This document shows, in pieces, positions 45,401-57,990 of a DNA stretch of 64,000 nucleotides. Numbering within the stretch: position 1 is the first letter of the stretch; each line of letters begins with the position of its first letter. A model generated the notes under the pieces. It was not told the origin of the DNA. It saw only the letters and a program-made list of their open reading frames with translations, and did no database searches. This DNA is from Phoronis australis. Taxonomy: Eukaryota > Phoronida > Phoronidae. A program made the translations under genes and the position numbers. The DNA lies in the NCBI GenBank assembly GCA_002633005.1, contig NMRA01000500.1, forward strand, positions 191,853-255,852, in the 5' to 3' direction.

Positions 45401-48400
45401 AAATGCTCCACCTAAGCGTGGGGCCTTTACGATTTCCATGAAAAAAATCAAGAGTCGCATAAAACAAAGAAATAACGCAGAAAAGTTTGAGATTTCATCG
45501 TGAACATTTAAATCAAATGAAATTTGGTCATATAGGTGTTGATACCATACAGGTACCTTTCAAGAATGCGCTTTTCTTTTTTTTGCTGTTTACCAAAAGA
45601 CATGGTCATATGACTCAATTAATGACAGATTTTAAAAAATCAAATCAAGTTCTAGAGGCATTTCACTTTCAGAAAATATATATTAATTTTTTACAAAGTT
45701 AAAATCTGTAGTTTTGTAGATATTTGGCCTTAAGGTGTTCACTACTATATATCTTGAACATCAATCTTGGTCTATGGAATGATAGAGCAGTGGTACATTT
45801 CATTTTTTTCCTTTTCAGCCATCGACATCGCCGTTTACTTCCCAGATGGAAGTGACATAGTTCTTAATGTGGAGAACGGGAAAAACAAGACGGTGCAACA
45901 GCTTGTTGATTTGGTGGTGGCTGAAAAAGGGCTGCCTGCCCAGGCAAAGGAGGCCTTCGATCTCTGGTTCATATCAGCACATTTGGGTTTGTATTTTGCA
46001 CCTGGTTGGCAAAGCCTTTGTAAAGGTGTACGGTAAAAATCATTTATTTTAGGGCCCAATATGCCGGACAAGTGGAATATCGCGTTGTCAAATCTTTCAA
46101 ATATAAAGAAAAGTTTCTTTGTTTTAACATGCTTTATTTGGTACAACTGTAATTAATGAACAACTAGTTAATTTTTTTGGATTTGACACTGACCCTGCAG
46201 CGAGTCCTTCGAATGTAGAAAAATGGCAATTTTAACAATTACTTTTATCTCGAATTGACGATTTCATCCATAATGTTACTTCACAATTTTCAGTTGATAA
46301 AACATCATTTCATTTATCTTTGCCAATTGAGAATCAATCTGTGAGTTTACTTCTCATCCCTGATTGGTCCACCAAACCATGTGACGTGGTGTAAACAATT
46401 TTGCTTGCAAATGTCATACGGTAGTGGCTTTTGTTGATTTGAAAGCAAATTTTTTGAATATCATATAAACAGAGCAGACTTCATGGTTGATTAGATTTTC
46501 AAATCACGGAAGAACAAATTCATGTCTTTTCAGCTCTGCAGTTAAAAGCAAATCACATTCCATATAGGCTAGCCATGAAGTGGCCAGACCTGCTGAGCAA
46601 GTACCTGAAAACAAACGACGACATTGACATAGGTAATGTATAAGTTATCTGAAGAATTTCAATGCATGATTGTAGAAATCTGTTTGTTTCAATAACAAAA
46701 GACATTATTGGGTTGCATGTTTTAAATACTTACAATCTTATAAGTGAACATAATATATTTTTTATCTTAGCGATATCAAAGGTTTCGGAGTTTGGCGTTG
46801 ATGATCTTGTTAACCCATTATTGTTTTATCTGTTAGTGCAGATTCATGAACTGAAACCAAAACTATCTGAATATGCTATCCCCTTAACTCATGGTTAATT
46901 ATTGCGTTTCGCACACTTATCAGGCATCTATATAATTATTAATACTCTTAGCGAAATTCTGTAACGAATCACTAAAGCCAGGCTGATCACACCGCAATTG
47001 GAGAATTTTTACATAATTATTTATAAAATACAATCTTCAATTAATGGAGTGGCAGTGCCTCAACCCATTCTGCGTTCATTGCAGCTGCTGATGAACCCGT
47101 GCTGACCTTTATGAGAAATGTTTACTTTACACAAGAACAAGAAGAACAGGTAGAAATCAACTTTTTATTTTCCAAAGGTTCACAGAAATGTGGAGTTGGT
47201 GTCAGTAAAAAGAAAAGATTATGGCATCAGAAAAAAATTCCTTGGAAATTTGGTGTTTACCATCGAGAAACTTTATTTTCATAATTTGAATAAGTTTGAA
47301 CTTGGGATCGTCCAGGATTTGGAAAAGTAGCATTCTGTTGCACCAAATGTGTTGTCTTTAAGGCTGCTATTTGTTAGCAAACCTATGTGCTTTACCTTAG
47401 GCTGTTTCAATTTCTTTATGAAGAGGACAGAATCTTTGCTGCACTGTTATTAAATTGTTATGCTGAACTTATTATAAGGTCAAGCTAAAGTCGCAAATAA
47501 ACTTGATTCAATTTAGTTAGCAATGGTGAATCACACGAGTGAAACAATTAATGAATTTCATTTTGTTGCTGGCTGTAGCATAAAGAAACGCTAACCAGTA
47601 ACTTTCTATACTAAACGATCAAAACGAAGGGTTCCATCCCAAAACCTACGCAAAAACAATGTTTTACAAAGATCCTGCTGTGTTGGGCTTTGAGGCTAAG
47701 TTTCGGGTTGGAAAAATTGGGTACTTTACCATTAAAATGGAATTTGCTGGCAAATCATTCATCTCTGTGATTATTGGGGCAAACAAGTTAGAAATACTAC
47801 TTACAGTGATGATGTGAACATGAAGTGGCTTGAAAATTGCTAAATGTTTTCTGTGGTGAAAATGATTGTCGCAAATCACCGAACCATAACCAGATAGTAT
47901 CCTGACATGGTAATGATGAATAATTATAATACATGGTGTGGGCTATTTGACCCTGTGATAGTGCAATGGTCAGATATTTGCATGACTTTGTTGTTTTCTT
48001 TTCACAGTTACAAATTATCTGTGAATTCAACTGCGGCTATTTAATGTAGGATGCGTCAAATTAGCATTTCCATTTAGTTCCTGCTATTTGTTAGCATAGT
48101 TAGAAGCATGCAAATGCGTCTTTAAGTTGTTACAATTTTGTCAATCATGCAGGTGGTTGAATCTTTGCAGCACTGCAGCTGTTAAATAGATAAGTTCTAT
48201 AATTCAGCATTACTATATTCCCCTTTATGTATTGCAGCTGACTGATAATCAGATGATTGAGCTACTGTTTGCCGAAGCGAGGGCCAAGGTGGTGCAAGGA
48301 ATGTACCCCTTTGATCCGCCACAGTTCATAGAGATGGGAGGGTTTCTGGCACTGCTTGATCAAGGAGCGTACAATCCGGCCACACACAATCAGCATTTCT

Positions 48401-51400
48401 ATGAGTGAGTGGCAATGACTGAAGTCACAGGCAGCTCGTGTCTGTGTTTTTAATTGTCAGATCTCGTGTAGGTCAAACTATACTTCCTGTCCACTAGACT
48501 TGAAACTCTCCTTCCATCAAAAATTAACGTTTGATGTTGACCACTTACTGTTGTGAAAATTGTTTGCATTCTGTAGTTTTATACTCACAAAGCAATTGTG
48601 GAGAGTATTTTTCACTCACGGAACAAAAAACGCGGTGAATTCTGACGAATATGTCAACCGCCCAATCTCACTAAAACAGTCACTGTAATGGCCGCCCTTT
48701 TACTTTTGTACAACCAGTAGAGTCCTAAGCATACTTACGACACTCGCCTTCCACTGAATGCATGATTTTGCTTTTTCGTTAGATTCTTGCATCAATGCAA
48801 TGCACCCTTGGTTGAGGTCAGGCCCGATTAGTTGGCTTAACACAGCAGGTTAATTTATGCGCCGAGAATGGTCTCGGGGATTTAACAAACAGTTTTCCTT
48901 AAGTCCAGAGACCACTTCTCATCTGAGCAAAGAACCATTCACAGTTTCTTGATAAATTGTCAAGATCAAAGCGAAGATTTTTATGGTAGGCGATCTGAAA
49001 TGCAATTTTACGATATGCCTTGACACAGCTGGCAGCCTCCTCTTGCTTTAGTTCGATCTTTGCATCAGCTGAAATAGGGTCGTCCCGCACTACAAAGCTC
49101 ACTTGAATCTCACTGTATTTACCCATAATGGTGTAAACATCCATCAGGCACATATGCTGCCTCGTTTTCATGTCACCGGAGTTTCACGTGTTATTTGTTA
49201 TCGTCTGATTCCTTACAAGTTTTTTCTCAGTTGCATTACTCTATTCGTCCTTCCAGTGCCAACTGCTGTGCTGTTGGCTGCAACTTCGACGTGAGAATGT
49301 TTGATAAACTGGACAATACCCATGGATGCGTGATCTGAAATTCTTTGCCTTCTTGACATCAATGAGGAATTGGAAAACGTGCCTGATTGCCAAAACAAAG
49401 TCACATGCTTTCTCATCTCTGGGACAAAAGAGTTCTATCGCCATGTAATCTGGAACGACCCTATTCAAACTATTTCCTCATACCTTATTTTCTGTATTAC
49501 AGTCAGATTGGATTTTTTTCATTTTCCTGGTTTGAAGCACACTCAAGACAATGTGCAATTTCCTCTAACTTATTACAACAAAACGATTTGTTCATTCTCA
49601 TCTCTAAAGAACTTAGGATGTGTAAAAAAGGTTTGGATGCAAAGAAGCCAGAAATCTTGAAATTTCATATCTTCAACGTTGTAACGGAATCATATGAAGG
49701 TGAAAATTATTGTGGAGGGCACATTCTGCCCCAGCCACCTGGTTTCAAATGCCCTATTGTAACAGTCCAACAAACTTATTGTGTGCATACAATTTTATCG
49801 ATTTGTGGGCAGTAATTGTATCACTTTTTGCTCAATGTCTTAAGACGAAATGAACAGTTGCTTAATGTAATAGGCTAAATCAACAACACAGTGGTCATGT
49901 TTTGCATTATTTCCGACTTTGTACACCTTGACACTGCAAACTTGTCCAATTCAGGTATTTAATGCGTTCTTTCGAATTGAAGTAGTACCGAATGCGTGAA
50001 CTTTTTGTCCACAGTGTACACATAGCAGACTTTCTTCCTGCACACCAGAGAAAGCGAAGGTTATCGCTCAAGGGGAAGAATCCTCGTGAACAGCTTTTGG
50101 AGGCACATAGGCAGGCAACAAGCGAGTGTGGGAGCAATGTGGACCCAATCAGAATACAGAAGGAGTTCCTCCGAATATGTCGTGGCATGCCATTCTACGG
50201 GTAAGTTAATAATATAGTAGACGTGGTTATACTTAGTAAAACAGGTGTAGTCTGAGCATTTTCTCTTCAGTTCTGTGGGTAACCTTTTGAAGGAATTGGA
50301 TCGAGGTTAAATGTCATTAAATTATAATTTGAAAAGTCACGTACATAATGGACGAATCTCATCAGGTCAAGGAAATATCTCACCATCAATGTGTTCTATC
50401 AATGGAAAACCTAGTGCATTTGTGTCACGTGATATCGTGAATGAACGACAACTGAGGTCAATTTTGTTTGGGATTGTCTTCAGCGTAGCCTGTGTCTCTC
50501 ATCAACACGTTGACTAGTATTAGAGAACTGAGATGACGATAGAAGCAGGGAGTTTGTGGGACGCGCGTTTGATCCCAGTTCCAGTTTTATGGGCTTTAAC
50601 AGCACAGTAAAGTCCTGGTCTGTGCCTTTAAACTAAAGTGAATTCTTAGACGAAGCGTGCAACTCACTGCGTCTACGTGCCTCTTGTACTGGTGACTGAC
50701 AGCAGTTTAGTATTGACCAGCTCTCCATAAACTTTTGTGGTCCAGTAGCTCACAAATTCACCTAAGAAAAAACATAATACTGAGGAGTCTGTAAATTAAG
50801 TCCCAAGTTTGTAATGGTGCTAGTGCGAGACTGGCACTGGAGAACCTTGATCATTATTCCCTTGCTTCCAAGTGTATGTTGACAGATATCTCATCTTTCT
50901 AGTTCAGTTTGTTGTATCCAGTGTGGTCCAAGGATATCATTTATACCATTTGATGTTTGATATCAGAAATAGGCATCTATTAATGAGGGTACATGTTGCC
51001 AACTATATGACACAAGTTGGATGTAAAAAACTTGCAGCACTGGTGGCTTATCACCTGAATTATGTACTTGTAACGAATTGCCTTTTTGTTGACAATTTAT
51101 GGTTGTTGCAGTTGCGCGTTCTTTGACGGACAAATTGAAACCCCTAGAGGGATGATGAAGCTTGTCAACCAAGAAGACAAAGCTGTTAGGATAGGAATCA
51201 ACAGAGAAGGCATCTACATAATTGACCCAATTAAAGTGGTAAGTGGCCTGCTAGGAAACCATTAAAGTGGTGAATGAAGGTAGGAACAGTTGAGAGAGCG
51301 TCTACTGACCTTATGGCTATTTCCAAAGTAGCGGTGACATACTGAAGGATACTTTATTGCTAAGTGGCAATCTAGCATTTGGTGGACGATCCGTTCGTAT

Positions 51401-52889
51401 CACCTGTGACTTGGGTTGAGATTTGTGGCATTGGAATTTCACGTTTTTTTGAATTTATAATTTTTGTGCAAACGTTATCCGGTAAAATTATCATTTGTTC
51501 TGTTGGATGGTTAAATGATTTGCGTGCAAAAGCCTAACTTTTCAAAATGTCCGTGAATTAAAGAAATTGCATGGAAGGTTCGTCACCCCAGAATTTGAAA
51601 TTGGGTGAGGTGAAGGTCACTTTTGTGCTCTCATGTCACAAAAGGGTTATATGTCAGGTATCATGGAACATGGAGATGGCTTTATTAACCTTATTTCGTG
51701 TTGATCACGACTTTGTTAGCATAGATAGGACTTTACTGTTCTCTGGTAGGTTGACTCAACTAAAATGTTACAAGTAGTGGTTTTAAAACTTTCATGAAAA
51801 ATAGGAATCAAACTGCCCACCATCATGTTTTTAAATTAATTTTAGAAAGTCGGTGCGTCGATCATTTTTGTTATTTGTGAACATTTTTATGACAAATCTG
51901 AAATCTCACTGTGAAGAAATCTAAGTAAATGCTCAACATGCATTGTGACTGTGCTCACTTTGCTTGTAAGACTTTTGTAAGTACTGTTGTGTTGCAATGA
52001 ACCTCACAGGATCTTCTGAAATGTTCTGTGTAACCGAAGTTTGCTGTATTAAGCAAATCAACTTGGGACTTGTGAAATGGAATGTCATGAGTGAACAAAC
52101 ATAAACATGGAAACACTCAGTTACATGTTTCACCAGCATGAAGCTCCGACAGTCTAATTAATGCAAGTTTAATTTTCTCCCTGATTTTCTTTGTAGTCAC
52201 TCATCCTGGGTTTAACATATAGAGAGTTCTCCTGGCAATTCGCCACGTCCGACAAGTGCGCCAAGGATCCCAAACACTGTCTTCCATGTCTTTTTATACA
52301 GTTTCAAATCGACGGTGTCAACAAACTGTTGCAGATTTTCTCAAAACAGGTGTGTCATGTCATTTGATTTGCTTTCTATTGTTGCCTCTCTCCTTAACTT
52401 TGTCTTGCTATGGCATTTTTCACTTTAATTAAGACTATTGAGTCATGTGCTGTGATTAGATAATGCATCGTTCCATAACTTTAAGAAGTCGTTAATTAAG
52501 ACTCTAATGAGGGAACTGGACTTTAATTACGAGACTTTAAGTGATGAAATTCATGTTAAGCTGTGACAAAGAAAGAATTTGCATATTTTGAAATAATTAT
52601 TCTGGACTCGTTTCCATGTGGCTCTGTCCACGTGTTGTGCATTTGATTGCTCATGTGGAACTGCCGGGAAAATAACCTGCGTTTAACTGTTTAGGCCGTG
52701 ATGATGGATGCCCTTATCGACGCCTTTGTTGGATTCCTACTACAGTCGCCCGTGGCAACAGAACAAATAGATGGCAACGCCGGTGGTGACGTCGTTGATG
52801 GAAGAAAGAGCAGCGTTGATGGCAGGGTTCGTGTGTGTATGCAACGACAAGGTATGGAAATTGGTTGTTCTCAAGAGCAAGTCGACTAA
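42428..52889 (+). CDS. FRMD8: FERM domain-containing protein 8 (FRMD8/iTAP, Drosophila Bili)
   Basis: Nine coding exons with GT-AG borders and consistent phases: 42428-42578, 45819-45986, 46534-46632, 47085-47149, 48238-48404, 50015-50200, 51112-51238, 52197-52349 and 52695-52851 (or to the stop at 52889). A Pro/Ala-rich N-terminus of about 50 residues precedes a FERM-like domain. Matches to vertebrate FRMD8 are clear: VENGKNKTVQQLVDLVV, LQLKANHIPYRLAMKWPDLL, DEPVLTFMRNVYF, DFLPAHQRKR, MPFYGCAFFDG, REGIYIIDP and GVNKLLQIFSKQ. FRMD8 is a cytoplasmic adaptor that binds iRhoms and stabilises ADAM17 at the surface; fly Bili dampens Wnt signalling. Read to the stop, the protein is about 436 residues (human 464). 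It ends after VCMQRQG, where human FRMD8 continues, and a donor (G|GTATGG) sits exactly there, so a last exon is probably missed. The first exon follows an acceptor, implying an untranslated exon upstream. Confidence 0.93.
48899..49171 (-). other. Unexplained 90-codon ORF in an FRMD8 intron
   Basis: Minus-strand frame with protein-like composition (VVRDDPISADAKIELKQEEA, then KIAFQIAYHKNLRFDLDNLS and CEWFFAQMRSGLW). Not recognised. It overlaps the edge of the THAP-containing repeat at 49098, so it may be a second coding piece of the same transposon or a pseudogene fragment. Confidence 0.3.
49098..49460 (+). mobile_element. THAP-containing transposon fragment, copy 1 (FRMD8 intron)
   Basis: Shares 49098-49340 with the complement of about 62020-62263. 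On the plus strand the piece encodes, with frameshifts, CCAVGCNFDVRMFDKLD followed by WMRDLKFFAFLTSMRNW, matching the N-terminal half of a THAP zinc finger (C-x4-C, then a W/FF..F pattern). THAP domains bind DNA in P-type and Kolobok transposases. Stops and frameshifts show it is dead. It does not resemble the 1.7-kb Kolobok-like pair. Confidence 0.6.
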
Positions 52890-55615
52890 GTATCAAGCTA
52901 CCTGAACAACATATCTGCCACACTCATGAACATAGTTTCTTACTGATAAAATGAAACGTTTCTCACGGGCCTAATAAATAAACTCAATGTACAGACTCAA
53001 AAACATGGCTCACCTAGGCCCAAACACTGTGTCGGACTCAAAAAAAACATGACGTCTTGTGCACCTAAAACACAATTCCCGGCAAAGATTTGGCTCACTT
53101 ATCCCCCCAGCACAGTTCACAGATATGTAATCCAGTGTTTGTGAAAATGGCTTCAATTTCGCGAGTGTGAATTGTGGATGCATAAGAACTGATTTGTGAG
53201 TCTGGCACCATGTTTGGTGCCGGTAAGGAGTTGTGTTTGTGAGACCAAGCACTAGTTTGCTAGCCACGTTTTATAAGTGTGGAAATTGAATGTGACGGCC
53301 AATTTGTTCAGATAACTTCTGAGTATTAAAATCNTAGACCTCTGACAGAAGAGACATTTTGTGCGTATGTGGGCGGTCTATTTTCAAACGTTCAGCCTTT
53401 TGCTCATATGTGCTAGTTGATTTGTGATAGTAATTGATACGATTTTGAAAGTGCTATTCAGTGTATGTAACGTATGTCAAATTCAAGTATCGTTCAAAAA
53501 GGTAATGACCGTTTAGTTCAAAGGAAGTGTCTGTCTCTTATTCTGTGTCTTTTTCTTCTGTGTGTAAGGTTACGGTTTCAAATGTTAAGCCACTTTTTGG
53601 CAGGTATGCAGCTATGAGGATACAAATTGCTTATTGACGTGTTTCGAACACCTTGCACTGTAGCACTTGAGCAGATGATACTGCAATTAACTAAGATTTC
53701 ACCGATTCATTCATCATTATACCTTGTTGCAAGTTGATTAAATAACTTGCATACAGAAACTTGCATCTGTGACATCTGCACCCTGGAATTGTGCACATAA
53801 ACAGTCGTACAGTACATTCAATTTGCTTCATCATTTTTTCTTTTTACTTTTTAAAGTTGTATTGATTTCACATTAAATGAAACTTTGAGTAGTGGTTAGC
53901 GTAGTGGAATGTAAATAGTTAACTTATAAAGTTAATGTGACATGTTAGAGCTAAAGCTATATTGAGTGCAATTTCAGTAATATGGTTATCTTGAGACATC
54001 CCAATTCACACAATGGTGAGTTTTGTGATGATCACAAAAAAATTTTATGTGGTGAAATGAGGCAAATATTAAGCTCTTCTGGTTTTCGGTCATTATGTTG
54101 TGATCGGAATCAGGAATGGAGCTCAGTGGTGTTGTTTCTGGCTCCCTGACCCGCTCCATTCTAATTTGATGTTGCGTTCAAGTCTGCCATTTTTGACCCA
54201 CCGAAGCAGCACTCAATATAACTGTAAAGAAAATTGAAACTCTAAAGTGAACAATGAAGAGTATACACTGTGTAAATATATGAACAAACTTTATTAACTT
54301 TCTTCACTCTTTCAGTTGTTTACATTTTAATACAATTAATATTGTGTACATGTTAGGCCAAAAAAGTATTAGTAGGTTGTGGTCTCCCCCTGGCTAAAAA
54401 AACACCTTTCAGTTTCAGGCAAGGTCTGGTGACGTTTTTTATTTGAAAAGCTGCTCAAAGGCATGTAATCAAGATTTTTGGAATGCCACGATCAGCCAAG
54501 CAACGAGTGAAAAAAGTAATCCCCATCACTTTTGCTCAGTTCAGGTAGAGTCTTTTTTGAAAATGTGAGCAATTAAAACATACTGCACCACAGACTCAAT
54601 TTTCAAACAAACAGACCAGAAGCAATATAATATGCTATTTTGGCCTTATATTTAGGCACTTCAGCATTTTGGAGTTGTTTTGTACATTCATCTGTGTGTA
54701 TTGTGCAATTTGCATTAATCTTCAAAACTTGGTATGGTTATTTTATTTTTCATTCATCTCAATATCTGTGATCTAAACCAGCAAGCGTAATTGTACTGGT
54801 GAGTAGTCGTTATGACATATAGATACAGGTGTAACAGATGACTGCAAAATAAGAAAACAATTAAACGTCATTAAGATGTTACATTATTTGACCATATCAT
54901 TTGGTAAAAGAACAAGAAACATATAGCCCAAAGCACTGAGGCAGTTTAAAAATGAAAAAAATTAACAACATAAGCTGACTTAGGAAGGTTCGAGAAGGTA
55001 TGAAATTCCTTATATTTTTCAATGTGAGTCGAGGTTCTGCGAGATCAGATTGTCACCAAGCCTTTGCAATTAGCCAAATATTTACATAACTGTAGCATTT
55101 TAAAAAAGTAAAAGTATACAATTTCTTAAACCAGAAAGCCTGTAGAATTTGATTTTACCCCATATCAATCTGAAATTAATTTGGACACGCGACTGCCTTT
55201 TTGGAAAATAATGCAGAAAGAGAATGCCACATTTATAGCAAATGATAGCAACAAAAATTTTTAAATTATCAAGATGAATGCAGTAAAATCTGTATGAGAA
55301 AAAATTTATTTATTTCTCCCGCCATGTTTTTGTTTTAGTTTTAGTTTCCAAACCGTCCACCCATAATTTTTAATTACTCTGGAATGCAACCATGTTAGGT
55401 CACTTCAATTTCTTGAATTTTCATATACTCCACAGGTTCTTCCAATGCACAAAAACAGTCGAATACGGTTAATTATAAGTTTTTTCAATTATGTGATGCA
55501 GTTTAATGATGCAGTGGCATAAAATATGTTGCTTGGACAAATGATACACGATGATATAGAGGATATCCAGTTACACTGGTACTCCCAAAAAACATTTCAC
55601 ACATCCCTACTCGTA
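52890..55615. other. FRMD8 3' region; no further exon recognised
   Basis: Expected to hold the FRMD8 3' end. I found no convincing exon for the conserved C-terminal tail. The isolated N at 53333 marks a join where sequence may be missing. The stretch 53700-55600 is AT-rich with no domain-bearing frame. Confidence 0.4.
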
Positions 55616-56140
55616 TGGTGCGTTCCCATTAGGGAAACTTCGGTTTACCGAAGCTTCGCTGAGACTTCGCTTATCTTTCCAACTAGACGGTGATATTGAA
55701 GTTATCACTAGATGGCAATTCAGTCATGGGAGTAGACACCAGAGGGCAGTTCATTAGTACCATTCTCAAAAGAATATTAAGGCTAAATGTAAATTGTTCT
55801 GCCATTTACGAGTGTTATGAAAATTATCAGTGTCATTCTTAATCAGATATTTCTTTTATTTATTTACGTGCATCTATTGAGAGCACATCGACTATGCTAC
55901 AATAACCAAGAACATATTTTGCGAGTCTCGCATGATTGTATATTGTTGCCATGACCTCGTATCGATAACTTCAACGAAACTTCGTTCTGATCATTCCTAT
56001 TTCGGAGAGTACTGAAGCTTCGCTTTCAAACCCCACTACTTCAGCAAAGTTTCGCTTGCAGTTTCATCACAGGAGTTAACCTTTCACACTTACCGATACT
56101 TCGGTAAAAGTGAAGTTTGACCTCTAAAAGGAAAGCACCA
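55616..56140. mobile_element. MITE with TGGTGC termini, 525 bp
   Basis: Left end TGGTGCGTTCCCATTAGGGA and the complement of the right end TGGTGCTTTCCTTTTAGAGG form imperfect inverted repeats of about 40 bp that both run into TTTACCGAAG. The interior is rich in CTTCG motifs and non-coding. Target duplication unclear, so superfamily not assigned. Confidence 0.7.
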
Positions 56141-57108
56141 ATAAAGTGCTGTACACTTCAGGGGTATTTAGAATTCAGATAAGTAAGAATCCTAGTTTGG
56201 CCATTACGGGCACAAGCCCAGTCAACTGGATGTGCCAACATAGTACATGTGGGACTTGCTATCACTAACAGCAATCATTACTCCCCAGTCCCCAAATATG
56301 AGAAGCTGATAACAAAAGAAAGCACGCTAGTTGCTTGTGCCCTTCAGATTCCAATACCAACCAATTCGGACCATTCACAATTTAACTACTGACACCTGCA
56401 AAATGGATTATAGCATTCCATGAATTCATTTATTAACAATACGCAAAATTTTTGTTACATGTACTTTGTTGCGTGGAACATCCGATAATAGCACTGTGAC
56501 AGTAGGTTGAACAGAAACTGGTACTTTTTATGAACACAGGCATACACAATTTATATTTTAATTGCCGCCCACCATTCGTCCTTGTTTTGTTCAACTTCTA
56601 CTCACATGTAACGTGGAAGACTTAAAAAAATAATTCCTCATAGCACAGCATAAGAAAACTTCATTTCAATATGATCAGTCATTTCTGAATCTGAGGCGTG
56701 ATGTTTCAAAATTAACCAAATTTGGACACATTCCTTTATTTTTCTGTGGCAGAGCACGATTTACCCTTCATATTGGGTCAATCTTTAAACACAAAAAGAT
56801 TTAAATGCAAGTAAATACTGATTGAGTGATTTAAGGATAAATAATCAGAAAGCAAGAAAAATGGATTCATTACCACGTATAGTAGAAGTTATAACCTGAA
56901 TGATGACTAAGCAGTTTTTCATTAATCTAAATGAAACTGGCAGGCTAGAGCTTATTACTAAAGTAAACCAATGAGCTAGAGATATACACTGTATTTAGCT
57001 CACTGAGTAAACACAGCTCACAATGAAAGTGTGTTGGCGAAACAAGATTAATTACCGTAATTAGCAAGATTTTAAATCGTAAAACAACATGCAGTTACAG
57101 AATTATTA
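56141..57108. other. GLOD4 3' flank
   Basis: Non-coding, AT-rich. A minus-strand AATAAA lies at about 56737-56742 and could serve GLOD4. No poly(A) tract indicating a recent retrocopy was seen next to the stop codon. Confidence 0.4.
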
Positions 57109-57990
57109 TTATGCAGTTCCCTTGGACAGTCCTTTCTTTGCAAACCATTCATTACTTTTGTCAGCAGCTATGCCTTCATCGAGCAATGAGTCAGCATTTG
57201 GGTCTTGCCTGGACAATTCACGGAATGCTTCATCTCCAACAAAACAGATTTCATGTCCATCGGGATCTGCCAAAATGACCACTTGAACAGTGGCTTTTCC
57301 TGGAGTGTCCAAGCTAACCAAAGGCGTAAGAATTGTCTGATCAGCGTCTTTCATTTTCTTCTCGATTTCCGGAAGATCATTGGCTGGGCAGGAGAAGGCA
57401 ATCCTTCCATATGCCTTGGCATGGTCAACCACTTTACCAGTGTCACAAAGTTCCAGCTTACACTGGTTCTCGGCAAATCCCATCAGAGCACGCTTTTCAT
57501 CTCGCAAATATAATTTCATTCCGAGCAGTCCTTCCCAAAAATCCACAGAACGTTGCAAATTCGAGGACGCCAAAGAAACAGTCTGTACAGGATCTTCCAC
57601 CGCATCTTTATCCACCAAGACAAATTTATAACCTTCCACCGCCAGAATTATATTACCAGAATCGTCGACGCTGGATGGCCATTCACCCTTCTGTGCATTC
57701 GCCACCGCTTGCTTAGAATGAATAGTGATGCCTCTAAAGTCGTCCCCCATTGCATAGGTACCGAGTCCATAATTATAGGTCAGTTCTAGTACAAAGTGGT
57801 TGTCTTCTGATCCATAGCCGACCATGGACTTACTCCATTTTCCGTCGTACGGGCCGTTACATGCAGCTTTGCAACCTTCCTCGAATTCCTCGTGACGAAG
57901 AAACTTCATGCCCAGGATGTTGCGAAAGAAACTGGCCGTTTTTGTGCGATCACCAATTTTGAAAACGAAATGAAGCGCTCTTCGAGACAT
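57109..57990 (-). CDS. GLOD4: Glyoxalase domain-containing protein 4 (intronless)
   Basis: 293 residues from the ATG at 57990. I chose it because human GLOD4 starts with the same RRALHFVFK stretch and an in-frame stop lies at about 58062-58064. It aligns end to end with human GLOD4, including [28 protein letters not shown], an almost invariant stretch from [20 protein letters not shown] through [20 protein letters not shown], and a C-terminal [12 protein letters not shown]. Two vicinal-oxygen-chelate (glyoxalase I fold) domains are expected, about residues 3-125 and 130-260. GLOD4 is reported in mitochondria; its substrate is not well established, so lactoylglutathione lyase activity should not be assumed. 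The whole CDS is one exon, unlike the multi-exon vertebrate gene, which suggests ancient intron loss or a retrocopy. It lies head to head with RAD52. Confidence 0.96.
   Translation of the reverse strand: MSRRALHFVFKIGDRTKTASFFRNILGMKFLRHEEFEEGCKAACNGPYDGKWSKSMVGYGSEDNHFVLELTYNYGLGTYAMGDDFRGITIHSKQAVANAQKGEWPSSVDDSGNIILAVEGYKFVLVDKDAVEDPVQTVSLASSNLQRSVDFWEGLLGMKLYLRDEKRALMGFAENQCKLELCDTGKVVDHAKAYGRIAFSCPANDLPEIEKKMKDADQTILTPLVSLDTPGKATVQVVILADPDGHEICFVGDEAFRELSRQDPNADSLLDEGIAADKSNEWFAKKGLSKGTA

Noticed and set aside
55436-55507. Candidate FRMD8 last exon after CCACAG
   Set aside because: Phase is compatible and it starts GSS, but the rest (short, AT-rich, early stop) does not resemble the FRMD8 tail.
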